A DNA stretch of 64,000 nucleotides, taken from the NCBI GenBank assembly GCA_030248225.1, contig JASANE010026657.1, forward strand, positions 1 through 64,000. The letters are read 5' to 3'. A model generated the notes under the pieces. The model saw only the letters and a program-made list of their open reading frames with translations, was not told the origin of the DNA and made no database searches. A program made the position numbers and the translations under genes. Positions within the stretch are counted from its first letter, which is position 1. Each line of letters starts with the position of its first letter. This document shows, piece by piece, positions 36,783 to 49,479 of this stretch. This stretch comes from Trileptium ribeirensis. Taxonomy: Eukaryota > Nematoda > Enoplea > Enoplida > Thoracostomopsidae.

Positions 36783-37121
36783 TTGGCCCCAGGTTTTAAT
36801 ATTAACATTTTACGTTTACAAATAAAAGCAAGGAAGCTATCTAGTAAGAATATTTCTGCAAATAAAGTTAGCAACATAGAACTAAAATCGGCGTCCTCAA
36901 AGAAGTGGTACATAACATTCGATTTCTTTAAACACAAGCGACACATCAAATTATATCATTATAAGTTTCTGATAACTCGGATACCTGGCGGCATTGTTTG
37001 CTTGGCCTTTACACAGGCGCTGGTCAAAATATTTAAAATTGTTTCTAATCATAAAAATAGAACGCAGATAACTCTTGCTGATATAGCACAGGTTGCATCA
37101 ACAATATATAATAGCGTTTAA
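36783..37121 (+). CDS. Unrecognised 112-codon ORF
   Basis: One of the longest non-repeat ORFs here. A GGCCCCAG acceptor-like site lies at 36785-36792, so the first codons may not be coding. The product is basic, with stretches such as LQIKARKLSSKNI, FDFFKHKRHIKLYHYKFL and then ITRIPGGIVCLAFTQALVKI, ending TLADIAQVASTIYNSV. The last third looks protein-like. No domain recognised. It may be an exon or a relic of a mobile-element protein. Confidence 0.27.
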   Translation: MAPGFNINILRLQIKARKLSSKNISANKVSNIELKSASSKKWYITFDFFKHKRHIKLYHYKFLITRIPGGIVCLAFTQALVKIFKIVSNHKNRTQITLADIAQVASTIYNSV

Positions 37122-38024
37122 GACAATGACTGATTTAGCGCAATAAATTGTTATCACAACTATATTGCGTAAATGATTGTTCCAAGCGGTGTGCAGAGAA
37201 CCACTGGGCCTCCATTACATGACGCCACACTCAAAACCAATATTATTAGCAAAGCGTGTCAATCAACAATAATTATAGTTATTGTGTCGCAGTTGCTTTG
37301 TAATCTGGACCACAATATTATTATCGCAAACTTTTATTATTTTAAATAGCCGAGAAATCAAGCATAAACTTTTGGTGATATTGTCAAAGAACGAGGGTTC
37401 CTTAAGGTTTAAGATGATGGAAAATCTAGCAGCCGCCTAATGGTTTTCGGAGCTTGCAGGTTAACAATTGAGATAGCTTATTAAATTATATTTTGGAATT
37501 TATACATCTATGGCTATTAATTTTTCGCTTTATCACAGAGGTAATATCACAATAAGGCAGCTATATGTTAGAATAAAACATAAAATTATACGCCGAAATT
37601 TATCATATTGGATTACATAACATATTGCACTGTGTATAATATACCGCTATTCAGTTATTTTCATCGCTAATCTGGAAATTTAGCCTGTCATAAATTTGAA
37701 AATATAAACTTATTTTGGATTAACACCAAACGAGAAAAGTATACGTATATATCTTTCCTGATTCGAATTTCGAATAATTCAATCTATATATATGAAAGTT
37801 GTCTTAAAAGTCCAACACCGCATCATATTTCGTAATGTATTACTAGTTTCTCATAGTCATAAGGAATATCAAAGCTATATCGTAACGGTTACTTATACTG
37901 AAATTTCAAACTATATGTATGTAAAGCATGATTTTGCAAAATAAATGTAAAAAACTTGACACATACCTTTAACTCATATTAAAGATTAATTTGATCTTAA
38001 GGATAATCTAAACAATGAAGCCGC
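37122..38024. other. No gene seen
   Basis: Unique AT-rich sequence. Confidence 0.6.
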
Positions 38025-38987
38025 GTTTTAAATTTTTACCTTCGATAGTTGTGAAATTAAAAGTTATATCAGTATCCAAACTTCATTTAATATTTCCAAA
38101 TTGACTTAAATTTTGACCTTCGATAGTTGTGAAATTAAAAGTTATATCAGCATCCAAACTTCAGCCATCAAAATTTAATATTTCCAAATTGACTTAAATT
38201 TTGACCTTCGACAGTTGTGAAATTAAAAGTTATATCAGTATCCAAACTTCAGCCATCAAAATTTAATATTTCCAAATTGACTTAAATTTTAACCTTCGAC
38301 AGTTGTGAAATTAAAAGTTATATCAGTATCCAAACTTCAGCCATCAAAATTTAATATTTCCAAATTGACTTAAATTTTGACCTTCGACAGTTGTGAAATT
38401 AAAAGTTATATCAGTATCCAAACTTCAGCCATCAAAATTTAATATTTCCAAATTGACTTAAATTTTGACCTTCGATAGTTGTGAAATTAAAAGTTATATC
38501 AGCATCCAAACTTCAGCCATCAAAATTTAATATTTCCAAATTGACTTAAATTTTGACCTTCGACAGTTGTGAAATTAAAAGTTATATCAGTATCCAAACT
38601 TCAGCCATCAAAATTTAATATTTCCAAATTGACTTAAATTTTGACCTTCGATAGTTGTGAAATTAAAAGTTATATCAGTATCCAAACTTCAGCCATCAAA
38701 ATTTAATATTTCCAAATTGACTTAAATTTTGACCTTCGACAGTTGTGAAATTATAAGTTATATCAGTATCCAAACTTCAGCCATCAAAATTTAATATTTC
38801 CAATTTGACTTAAATTTTGACCTTCGACAGTTGTGAAATTAAAAGTTATATCAGTATCCAAACTTAAGCCATCAAAATTTAGTATTTCCAAATTGACTTA
38901 AATTTTGACCTTCGATAGTTGTGAAATTAAAAGTTATATCAGTATCCAAACTTCAGCCATCAAAATTTAATATTTCCAAATTGACTT
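38025..38987. repeat. 88-bp satellite, about eleven units
   Basis: The landmark CCTTCGAYAGTTGTGAAATT recurs with TTCG at 38041, 38119, 38207, 38295, 38383, 38471, 38559, 38647, 38735, 38823 and 38911. The period is 88, except the first unit, which is 78 because part of the CAGCCATCAAAA segment is missing. Units differ by one or two bases (GATAG/GACAG, GTATCC/GCATCC). 88 is not a multiple of three and no ORF crosses it, so it is non-coding. Confidence 0.96.
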
Positions 38988-39289
38988 TAGCCAGTGGAAT
39001 GATAACACAATTTTTTATGTGTTCACCAGCTATATTAGACCCTGATACTTACAAGAGTACTAATGCCGAAGTAAATTTAAGCTGAGTGGCATACAATCCT
39101 ATTTTGAGATTAATTTCAAAACTTCGCTCCCAAACAAAAGATAGAATATAATTTTTTTGCAACTTTGAGTTTAGCGGACGCTAATAGAGCGAAGCAGGAC
39201 ATGGCTAGCATCTGTCCAGTTAAGGTGAAACATATCTTTGCTATTTCTTGTGAGAACGCGTGCTTTTATTCATGGCTGATTTGCAAATG

Positions 39290-39570
39290 AGATTGGAATG
39301 GGTAATTTCAGATGGAGGGAATTCAAGAAGAAGTTATGGGCCGTAGTTCCCGAACTGCCAGCAATACGTCACACTAATAATGCAGGTACAAGCGCTGGTA
39401 GGACCACCTCTGGTGCCTCACCTTTTTGTAATCACTATGGAAAGTCTGATTAACACAAATTTGGATGTTCTGTACACTTAATAAAGGAGTGTCGATCACT
39501 CATGATAAATGATTGTAGCGGTTTGATCGACGTAAGTTTACTAACGCATAAAGACAGACAATATAGGAAG
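39290..39570 (+). pseudogene. Possible zinc-knuckle relic of a retroelement ORF
   Basis: One plus-strand frame gives EFKKKLWAVVPELPAIRH, a Gly/Thr/Ser-rich linker, then CNHYGKSD, a stop, HKFGC. That resembles a CCHC knuckle (CX2CX4HX4C) with the second Cys changed to Tyr and a one-base lesion at the His. Knuckles of this kind occur in gag-like and LINE ORF1 proteins. The match is short and damaged. Confidence 0.27.
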
Positions 39571-42085
39571 GTAACCTATTAAAATTGTGTTAGTTTTAAC
39601 AGAAATTGTTTATATAAACTCAATAACTTTACTGTATACTACTAAAATTACATCTGTAATTCAACATATTCTGGACTGAGACCTCAACAACGTTACAAGG
39701 TAACTTTTTTATCTGTTTTATATGACCATGATAGCGGTGCTCCGCAAAAGGTTAACCCTGGGCAGTGGAAAATGTTGTTTGCATTCGCTAAACTAAGGCA
39801 TATGCATTGCAAAATTGAATAAATATTTTTGCACTAAGTTTGATTTGCTGCAGCCACCAAACCATTTAAAGGCATGAAAACGATACGAATTGAACGCTCT
39901 GCAAATGATTAGCATGGCATGTTTGTGATATAATATTGTAAAGGTGATAGACAAGAGAATATTGTCACAGCATATCCCCGAACTTCTCGATATACCACAA
40001 AACGCGCCCCTTGACGCGCTTAATAAAAGCGAGGGAGCAACAGAACGCGCCAGATCGTTTAGTACACGGCGAATTTGATTGGCACAACGCTTTGATACGT
40101 AATTGGTTGTTTGTACACAGGCGTTAAAGCTTTAATCATTTAATGTACAAAAGTCAAATTCTTCCAAAGCGAGTGTTTAATAGTGGACCCTAAAAATATA
40201 ACAACTACTGCATTTCAACAAACGAGAATCGTATGTCTGTTATGACAGCTGTCAAGCTGTGACATTGTTTTCACCTTTCATCAGGCTGTGCAGGGACGGA
40301 GCTGAGGGGGAATTGCAGGCCGTGATCACCATGCAGCAACTGTGCCCCCTAAAATATAACAGAAATGTGATGTTCACGTTTATGATGTGTACCCACTAAA
40401 TGCATAAGCATTATAAGATTAAGTGCATTTAACAAATCGACTAAGGTGATAGAACCGCTGATGTCTGTATATCATGCACAACTGCCGCAGCAAACGTTTC
40501 TAATTCATTTCATCACAACTGAGATAAAATTTTAGCAATTCCGATAAATGAGGAGATCTAAAGGAGGTTTTCTAAAAACTGTAGCATATTGAGATCATAT
40601 ATTAGTGTTGTGGCAACGCCATTTAGTATATAGATAAAAAAGTAGTTTGTAGTTTAACCTCAAACCGGGTGTACGTAGTATTTTTGTAATCAAAATTTTT
40701 GCTTTGTCTTTGGCGGCGATGGTCAGCTTGCGAAATATGATTCGGCAGCGCGATATGATTATCTGTATTATTTACAACTATGAATACAATATTTTAATAT
40801 CTGAGAATAAAACTTGCGTTGGGCGAAATAGTTATATTTGTTATACATTACAAATACTTCGTAATACTTATAATCCGAAACTTCCATATTTTAGTGTTCA
40901 ATCGCAGAAGCTGTAACACACGTTCACAAAAAAAACAAGGTAACCCATGGTGACGGGAAAACACGGGGAAATATGTCTGGAGAGCAACCATATAGGTCTT
41001 CCCTACTCCCAGATATCTAGAAAGTTGATCAAGCATCAACTATGTATATACATATAAAATTATAAAAAAGTTGATCACTGTATGTATATATAGAAACATG
41101 TGTGTGCAGTGACTATGATTATAGTGAAAATGCTGCTATAGTAATATAATGCCAACAATCAACGAAGTTACCTCCGCCCCATCCCGCTCCCAAGATTTTT
41201 TGCGTTTGAGACCTTGCTCATCGTGATATATATACCGATAATTTATAATTATCTAATCTTGGGTCAAACATTCTGAGCCAGGCAGCAATAATGTACAGTA
41301 ACGACTAAATTTAGATCGGAGTTGAAATAAATTTATTAACATAAAAGTTCAAACACATAACAAACATAATAAAGTAAACTACAATAAACGCCAAGAATGT
41401 TAGAATCTTTTTTACCTAAAAATAAAACAATTATGTTTTAATCAGTTGGTTTTGATCGAAACAAGGCACTTTTCTCGCAGCTCTTTCGCTCTATGTTCGT
41501 CAAATTGCCCTCAGTACCATCATTTTTTGTTTTATTTATATATTTATAATAATAAATAGAGCTTACAATGCAACCAATATCGAACTGATGCAATGAATCG
41601 ATGACGATCGACGATTATGATAATGATGATGCGGGTTATTGCTAAAACAAGACCCTCCTTATTTCTGTTGGTTGGGTAGACAAAATAAAATATATAATGT
41701 TTCTTCTGTGATGGTTAATAATTTTTATTATCGCGCCGATTCTACCAACCGCAGCACGAACGGAAAAAAGACAGAAATTTTTTATTACGCGGTGACGACA
41801 AAGCTGAAAAGGCTTACAAAATGCGACACTAAAATTATTTTCCCTCCCCAAACCAAATGGGTCTGTCCAATTTTATAACCCAGTTCGAAATTCTCAATTT
41901 TCATTATACAGCGATAAATTTAGCACCATTCGGCTCAGCTTGGTGAGCTGGTTAAGAAATACAAAAACTGTTTTAGGACAATTTTTTATCTATTTCTACG
42001 TTCCAAATGGTACCCAAAATTTTCGCCAAATATTATTTTCGATAAATTGTTGCGTTGATGAGCGGAGTCTAAGGGTGATAAAATA
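39571..42085. other. 2.5 kb without a supportable gene
   Basis: AT-rich. 40293-40365 is a GC-richer scrap ending in GTGCCCCCTAAAA, probably a repeat fragment. ORFs at 40704-40916 and 41639-41878 have no motif. Confidence 0.55.
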
Positions 42086-42172
42086 AGCTGAATCGGTTCA
42101 TGGGTTAAAAATTTTAGCTTATGCTGAACCAATGCCTCAGCCTAAGTTGTTAACCCATGAACCGATCCAGCT
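42086..42172. repeat. 23-bp-stem hairpin
   Basis: AGCTGAATCGGTTCATGGGT and three more bases (42086-42108) pair with 42150-42172, with a single mismatch, across a 41-nt loop. The loop contains a further GCTGA/TCAGC pair. It may be a MITE remnant or a foldback RNA. Confidence 0.85.
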
Positions 42173-44009
42173 GAATTTGATAGTCTACTCAGCTCAATGC
42201 AGTTTAATGATATATAAAATCATACATTTATAGAGAAAAACTACAGATTTTTGGGCACCAAGGAGAACGCACCATTAGCAATCCAAAAATATCGAAAAAA
42301 ATTTCATATGACCAAAATGAATATTTTCCAGCCGCCTCGTCGATATGAGTCGAATGGCATCAGAATTTTTGTTGTAGCTTAAAAATCACCATTTTCGTGC
42401 AGGCGGTATAAATCGAAAAGACCCACCTAAATTTCGGAATCTTTTATAATATAATAAAATTTGAGTAACGCAATATGTGATTGTTTTGTAGAATTTACAA
42501 ATATGTTTTATGCTTTAAGATATGATTGTGTAAGTACGGACAGAGTTAGTAGAGCGAAAAAACAGAAAGCAAGATGTAGAAACATACCAGGATACCTATA
42601 GCAATACATTGACATTGCATAAAAGCAAATAGTTATTTATTGCTTAAAAATATATCAAGAAATTTAAACATATCATAGCGTATCATAACGGCCTAAGCCA
42701 GAAACGCTTCGTATCCAATTATAGTATGCATCAGATTTTCTACTAATAATGGGAAACACTTTACGCTTCATTACTTAATTGTCGTGAGTTGCAATATTCT
42801 AACCGCATATAAAGTGCGAAGTATAATACTATAATAGTCTTTAACCCAAAAAGCTTAATACTGAAACAAGTATAACATTTTTATTAACATTAATATACAA
42901 GAATCGCCATGAAGAAAGATCAATTTATGCAATCAAGAATTAGTGTTAACCAAATTGTACGCGATTCTAGCCCACCGAAGCAGAACTTAGCATTTTGGTT
43001 CTATCAATATCGTAATTCATACTATAACAATTTCTTATATATCTCAAAATTTACAAGTGGCACTGTATTTTGGCGGTACGAATGATATTTCCTCGCGTTG
43101 TAAAAGCACCTAATCTGGAACAACGAATTTTTGCCGGCAGTTGCTCGTCACACACTAATAAGCTGCTTTAGCATTAACTCAAGTCAAGTAATTTTTCATA
43201 AGTTGCCCGAAAATATGCTTCCGCGCCAAAATTTGGCTTCAATATTAAAGTTGCAGGAAATATCCAAATAAAGCAGAAACTATCCCTTGTTTTCATATAA
43301 ATAGATAGCTAAATACCTAATGGTAAATCAGGGTGACGAACTTTAGCACTACCGATGTTCAGAACCAACTCCCCATCTTCTTCGAACATGAGCCACTAAT
43401 CAAAGTTGCTGAAGTAAAACAAAAATGTGTTTAAACAAGTCTTTAATTAAATCACCTTTCAACGAAACGTATTTATGCAATTCGATAGTAATCCTTAATC
43501 AGATGTTACAGGCATTTACTACATTTCTGATATGGCTTTATTGAGCTGCTAATAGCAGGTGCCATATTTGCAATGTAATATATTTATAGTTGCTTACAAT
43601 TATTACTTATAGTTATTTCTACATAACTATAAGCTTAGTTAAAGAGAATGTTAGAGCATTGAAGAAACAGAAGAGGTAGAATATGGTCACATAGCCCAAT
43701 TTTGATGCTCAAAATTTAAACTACAGCGGCATTGCGAGGGTCGTTAACGTCGACGTTCGTTTGCTTATGCGCGGTAGGACCATTGTGTTTCAAATATATT
43801 ACAAACTCATTGCAGTCTAACTTTGTTCTATTAACAATTAATCGTAACGGTATGGGGCAATGCATGGTTTGTATTGCAATATAACCAAAAACATACGCCG
43901 CTGGTATATTTCCCTGCTATACAGTTTAAGAAACTAACATCGATATATATATTGTAAACACAAAAAAACAATTCTATTCAAAAATTCTATATGGTTAGGC
44001 ATGTAGGCA
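42173..44009. other. No gene seen
   Basis: Unique AT-rich DNA. Confidence 0.6.
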
Positions 44010-44023
44010 GTGTGAAAAGTAAA

Positions 44024-44297
44024 ATGTTATTACAGCAATACTTATTTTTGAAGCAATGGAGCCCAGCCGCGTAGATGTACCCAGGTAGGATGAGAGAGAC
44101 ACGTATTCCTGATTGGACGTTTTGTAATTAAAATTTTCTCAAGTTGGCACGTGAAAAATAATGTTATTACAGCAATACTTATTTTTGAAGCAATGGAGCC
44201 CAGCCGCGTAGATGTACCCAGGTAGGATGAGAGAGGCACGTATTCCTTATTGGACGTTTTGTAATTAAAATTTTCTCAAGTTGGCACGTGAAAAATG
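44024..44297. repeat. Two direct copies of a 137-bp unit
   Basis: ATGTTATTACAGCAATACTT starts at 44024 and again at 44161. The units are almost identical, the clearest differences being GAGAGACACG/GAGAGGCACG and CTGATTGG/CTTATTGG. The near identity points to a recent tandem duplication. Confidence 0.95.
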
Positions 44298-44446
44298 TTG
44301 GAAGCAAAATTTCAATTAATTATTTCATCCTGCATCTTGACAATCTAAGTAGCATTGGGCATTTGCAGCTCCAACAGTATTAAGCAACTTCAAAAAATCT
44401 AAATTCACATATATATCTGAATAATTATGCCATTATGCCAATAATT

Positions 44447-44644
44447 AACACCGTAATATGATGCAATCAATGACTGATCGGATTTCTGGTTTTTGTTAAC
44501 GTTATAGCTACTGCGAATTAGTAAATCGATTATTGTTGTCTAAATGCTAACTAGAACATTGCCGGCAAAACCAATATTTTACTAACGTGTCAATTATGCT
44601 AGTGATACTTCGGTTCCTTGTTAATTTAGTACATTTAGCAGAAT
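44447..44644. repeat. Left 200-bp inverted repeat of a 2.5-kb segment
   Basis: Matches the reverse complement of 46771-46974 at about 90 percent by eye, from AATTAACACCGTAATATGATGC to GTTAATTTAGTACATTTAG. With its partner it bounds 44447-46974. Confidence 0.9.
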
Positions 44645-44667
44645 CTGCATAATTATGCCATTACACC

Positions 44668-44877
44668 AATGGCGGATCCATAAATTTGTGCCAAGGCCGG
44701 TTTTGCTCAATTTTTTCGACTAAAATTTCGTATACTTATTTACAATCTTCTCTTGCAAATATTTTTTGTGTATATAAATAATTCTTTTGCGTCGTATGCA
44801 CGTTTTTAGGAGCACACGGCGGTTGGGAGCTGCCGCTCGCTTCACGCTCCAGTGCTGGATCCACTAGCGGACAATAT
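44668..44877. mobile_element. Possible hAT-like MITE (GGCGGATCC ends)
   Basis: Left end CAATGGCGGATCCATAAATTTG; the right end, reverse-complemented, is CCGCTAGTGGATCCAGC. Ends of the CAGTGGCGGATCCA type are common in animal hAT elements. The right part is GC-rich (GGCGGTTGGGAGCTGCCGC). No clear 8-bp target duplication is visible. Confidence 0.35.
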
Positions 44878-45838
44878 TACGCTCCGATTTTCATATTTTA
44901 AGCATTACTTAAATTATAAAAATGTAAATGAAATAAAAGCTGGCTTAATGATGGTTGTAACCCTTGTTTTTATTGTCTAGGCTTAACAGGGCGCATACCG
45001 ATACCAAATTTAGGCTCAATATTGCATGTTGTCACTTATAGTCTAGTTATCACCAATTTAGGAATCCGTTTCAGCTCTTACACAGTAAATACAGTTGAAG
45101 GTTGTATAATAACATTACTTTGGACGAAGTGAACGAACGCAGCTAATGTTAATTATGAAACGAAATCTTTGCATAAACTGAATCAAATTTGTGATATTAA
45201 TAAATAAGTCAGGAATAAACAGATGTCACGATAAACATGATCGCTATAATTATAGATCTCAGCTTCAGCCATTATGAACCACGCCAACTGACACAGCTAA
45301 GCTGAACACGAATTTTGATTGAACGAAATGACATCTTGATGCACGAAAGCGAACAAACAGTATTATAACTAATTTCCAATGTATAACTGGACTTGCCATG
45401 GCACATTCCGTCAATTATAATTGCTATCATAATTTATTCTTGGCACAATATGTGTAATTGACGATATCATCTACTACTGTTATGAAAATTTGGCAATAAA
45501 CAGCTTTTTATAATTGCATGCTGGAAGTTGAGAAGTTAAGGCTGACTTAAATCAATTTCTGAGGTTCACTCGACGTCTTTAAGAAAACGTGGTATTTACT
45601 CTTCTTCTCCAATTGATAGTTACGCCATTAACCAGAAAAAGTTGACAGTTCCCTTTCTGTTCTACTTCACTTTATTAATTAAGTAATTGTAAACATATAT
45701 TTGTTAATGATGTACGGATTAAACGTATAAATAATTGATATGACTTCGTTGGGTAAATCTTTAGTTTGGCTTGTAGCTCGCCACGATGACCTTAATCCCT
45801 GACACAAACATCTTTATGCAGACTTTCTAATCAGCAGT
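44878..45838. other. No gene seen
   Basis: Unique AT-rich sequence inside the 2.5-kb inverted-repeat-bounded segment. Confidence 0.6.
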
Positions 45839-46069
45839 GTGTGCTTTGTTATTAAGCTTTCTTATTGCCGTTGTTGCCAAGATGAAATTTTAAAGCAGTT
45901 GTTCATGAAACGTTTATGTAACGAAATCAAAACTTCTTTAGATTCAAGCGGAAACAAGTATATGCAAGACATTTGCCGTTTACTGAACTTTACCTTAATG
46001 ATTATAAATTGTTGTACATTTAGCTGTACATTACGGAGATTTGTACATGTTGTTTGGAGAGTATACTAG
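45839..46069 (+). pseudogene. Weak gag-like fragment
   Basis: The 76-codon frame contains DEILKQLFMKRLCNEIKTSL and a short continuation, reminiscent of the FLxRLPxxVxxxL segment of Gypsy-type gag proteins. The similarity covers about 35 residues only and no protease or reverse transcriptase follows, so this may be chance. Confidence 0.18.
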
Positions 46070-46289
46070 CTGAAGCCAAACTACACATCTGTTGCATATA
46101 GGTATGACACAATAGAGGTGTCTTGGTCACAAACATGCCAGTGTTGCAGATCCTAGTTTCCGCGGTTGCCATATGTTTAGAAACTCGAAGATGCTTGTAA
46201 GTAAGCTCGCTCTGAGACAAATTAAAAATGTGGTAAGAAATGCCGAGTTGTAAAAGTTGATCCATCGGTACTGTCAAGAGTCGACGACG

Positions 46290-46570
46290 ATCGTTTCTAC
46301 TAAAGACTGTGACGCTCTTCAGCTTTCCTATAATATCGCTAGCGGTACACCGGAGTCGCTTTCGCCCTTACTCCCTTCTTAGCCAGATTTATGATCCGAC
46401 AAATGAGTCATAAACGTGACTGCCCACCCATGTTCGTGGACCACCAAATCCAGACCCCCTATGTTCTTGGACCGCGCACTTTTACACCACCCATTTTCTT
46501 GGATCACTAAATTTAAGCCCCACCCATGTTCATGAACTACTACATTATGACCGTTCTTGGACCACTATTT
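46290..46570. repeat. Dispersed repeat related to 28098-28388
   Basis: Shares TTTATGATCCRMCAA, GGACCACCAA, CCCATGTTCNTGGACCAC and TTTCGCCCTTA-type blocks with the element at 28 kb. Internally it repeats CCACCCATGTTCNTGGACC about four times at roughly 35-45 bp spacing. Confidence 0.6.
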
Positions 46571-46770
46571 CAGCCGGTTCCTGGAATGGGTCGGACATTT
46601 TTGAAAATTTTTCGAAAATACTTTCCGAGATAATTTTTTAAGAGATTCCGAGATATGGATGACAAAATTTTATTCATAAACTTTTAGACACCCACTTTAT
46701 AAGAAAACTGATGTAAGAAAAGGATTTGTCGAAAAATGGTTTAGCAAAACACCAAGTGTGTTAATAATGT

Positions 46771-46974
46771 ATCCTACTAAATTTACTAAATTAACAAGCA
46801 ACCGAAGTATCACTAGCATAATTGATGCGTTAGTAAAATATTGGTTTTTGCCAGCAATATTTTAGTTAGCATTTAGACAACAATAATCGATTTACTAATT
46901 CGCAGTAGCTATAACGTCAACAAAAACCAGAAATCCGATCAGTCATCGATTGCATCATATTACGGTGTTAATTC
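46771..46974. repeat. Right 200-bp inverted repeat of the 2.5-kb segment
   Basis: Partner of 44447-44644. Sequence beyond 46974 (CTAATTTAAATAGG) does not continue the match. Confidence 0.9.
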
Positions 46975-48655
46975 TAATTTAAATAGGACAATCAACAATT
47001 CAAAAGTTGGATAAGCTCTGCGCTGATAATTAAAGTCACACATTTTGAAAATTATTTGAACGCTGAACTAAAGATTTAACATGCTGGTAGTTTGAAGATT
47101 GGTAGCCGATTTGAGAGTCAAAAGTCCGCATCAAACAGCAAATAAGATGCAAAATAATTTTAAGCTTCATTTCCAAAAGTTTATGCCTGTTTTGCTTGGA
47201 GAAATACTGAGAATCAGCTTTTAAAGCAAAAATCGCTTACAAATTGTACGGTTGGAGCATTAACTTCGAAAAGAATGTCTAATTTCGCTGAAATGTCCGT
47301 AAGTGCATGTTCACTTGAGATATCGATATCGCTAAACCATCCAGTGAGCAAAATATGAAAGAAATCAAAACTGCACTTATCTAACTTTAACCACGTGTGT
47401 TAAATGTTTTCTTAACCTATACTAGTATCTCTCAAGCAAGGGTGAAACGGAGCGAGCATTGTTTCATCAAGTGGTCGTTTTATGTAATAACGCGTAACAG
47501 GCTTTACGTATGGTGTATGTATACTACACTAAATCCTCTGTAACTCTGAACCCATTAAAACTAAACAAAGCAGCCAAACTAAACCAATCGAAAACAACTG
47601 AAAACAGGCGAAGTATTATGCTGGTAATGGATAATCAAACCATCCTATACAGCGAGCCGAAAAACCTATACATAGAATATTCTTTATAGCCTGTATGCCA
47701 TGATAACCAGGATGGTTAAGACAGATTATATTCTGGCAATCAGGTTCATGGAACCTGAAGCCATTGAAAACGTCTCATAATGCCTGAAGAATTCGTGCTG
47801 GACTCTATATAACCAAATCTTTATATTCCTGGAGGTCAGAAAAGTCGACGGTAAAACGCTATGAAGAGGTATAATACAGTCAAGTTAAACTTATATAGCA
47901 AAGCCATTGAATTCAGCAAGCTTGATAAACAGACACTGTTGCAATGTAAAAACACGCAATCATATGTCGAAATATGTCAATGTTTCTGCCAAAGAGTCGG
48001 CGAACCATGTTCAGGACAGCGGCAGAGAGTTGCACAAAAAACGTTGGCCACCAAAGTTGTAGATCTCGAAGAGCTGATTCTATCGCGGTCTCCATTTTTC
48101 AATGCCAATCCTGCGTCGCGAGGTATGGGCTGCGAAACACTAGAACCCATATGATCGGATTTGGCATAGCACCCTTCAAAATTGTTTTTGCCATTTTGAC
48201 TGGTAAAATGGGGTCAGAGCTGTTCGAGTTCAACTATCCTCAACACCTCTGCTATCGAAAAAAATTTATCAAAATTTATCTACACAAAAATAAGTTAAGC
48301 GTGACAGACAAACAAAAACAAGTTTTCACGATCAGTGTCCCAGCAAACTCAAGAAATTCTCTCCATGTCAACAACCTGGCAATATTTTGATTGCTTTATG
48401 CATATGAAACTGTGTTAGCCTTATTTCATTTGGTACGCTGATATCATAATGGCAAAGACGCCTATAATTTTTAATATTATACGAACAGATTAAGATGGGT
48501 TTGAACAACGTATCAATTGCTACATTGGCTTAACAGAGTCAATGAGAAACCTGGGATTTATATCTGTAAGCACTGCTATCTTCTGTCTAACAGTGAAATA
48601 ATTATCTCACAATTGGTAGCTGCGCACCCTGGCAATACAGTTTCAATATGCGGTC
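46975..48655. other. No gene assigned; possible LINE 5' untranslated region at the end
   Basis: Overlapping ORFs at 47861-48154 and 47974-48390 (plus) and 47913-48095 (minus) occupy the same DNA. None shows a motif and the three cannot all be real. 48430-48655 directly precedes the LINE ORF1 start and may be its leader. Confidence 0.45.
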
Positions 48656-48973
48656 ATGGATGTTAATACAACACCTTCAGGAACTGAAAGACTCAATAAA
48701 ATTGAACAACTAAATTCTATGGCGACATCAAAACATAATCTTATTAAACGTTGCGTCTATAATAAAATTGACAGTAATAAAAATTATTACAACCCTGGTG
48801 AAAACAATGTTCTTTCATTTGCTCAGGTTGCAGCTAAAAATGTACCTGACACTGCTAGAGTAACGAATTTGGGGTCGGACGCCCTTCGTAAGCGATGTTT
48901 AATTACGCTTGAAGTTCCTAAATCTAGAAATGACTTAAATAGCACTAGTGAAATTTGTAAAAAAAAATTATAA
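48656..48973 (+). pseudogene. LINE ORF1 remnant
   Basis: A 105-codon frame beginning MDVNTTPSGTERLNK. It contains SFAQVAAKNVPDT, a motif typical of the N-terminal region of CR1/L2-type ORF1 proteins, and ends in a lysine run and a stop. The frame then breaks, with further debris to about 49480. Its role here rests mainly on its position upstream of a clear LINE endonuclease. Confidence 0.55.
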
Positions 48974-49479
48974 AAATCTGCAATTATCCAGGAATTGTTC
49001 TTACTGGGTTTTTAAATTAACCCAAAGCGAAGCCAAAATGGTTATCAAACTACAATATATTACAACATAACCGGCCATGACATCTAAAAATTAAATTTTG
49101 GTCATCAACGATGGCCTCGACCATTTTGCAGCATCCAGTTAATTTGAAAGATTTTTCTCAATATTAAAGTGTTTTTATTCGACGTACAATGTCAGCTAAA
49201 TAATTCGAGAGATACATCATAGTACAAATACATACGGAAACCATGAATGAAAATATTAATTTACAGGATGCGAACAGTGATCGCTATGCTGTTATCAATA
49301 GAAGCCTTGTAAATTTCAAAAAATTGCACGCGTGATGAAACGATAAATCAATAAATGGAAAGTTCACAAAGGTAAACTAAGAGTTTATTTCGGAGAATGG
49401 CAACCTTCAACTTCTTCAGGTAAACTCAATGGAGAGTAAACTACAAGGAATATACAAAGCGGTGACAAATTAAATACAG

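Noticed and set aside
38025..38987. CRISPR-like regular repeats
   Set aside because: The whole 88-bp unit is conserved with no unique spacers; this is a satellite in animal-like DNA.
47861..48390. Three overlapping ORFs of 60-138 codons
   Set aside because: They occupy the same DNA in different frames and strands, and none has a motif.
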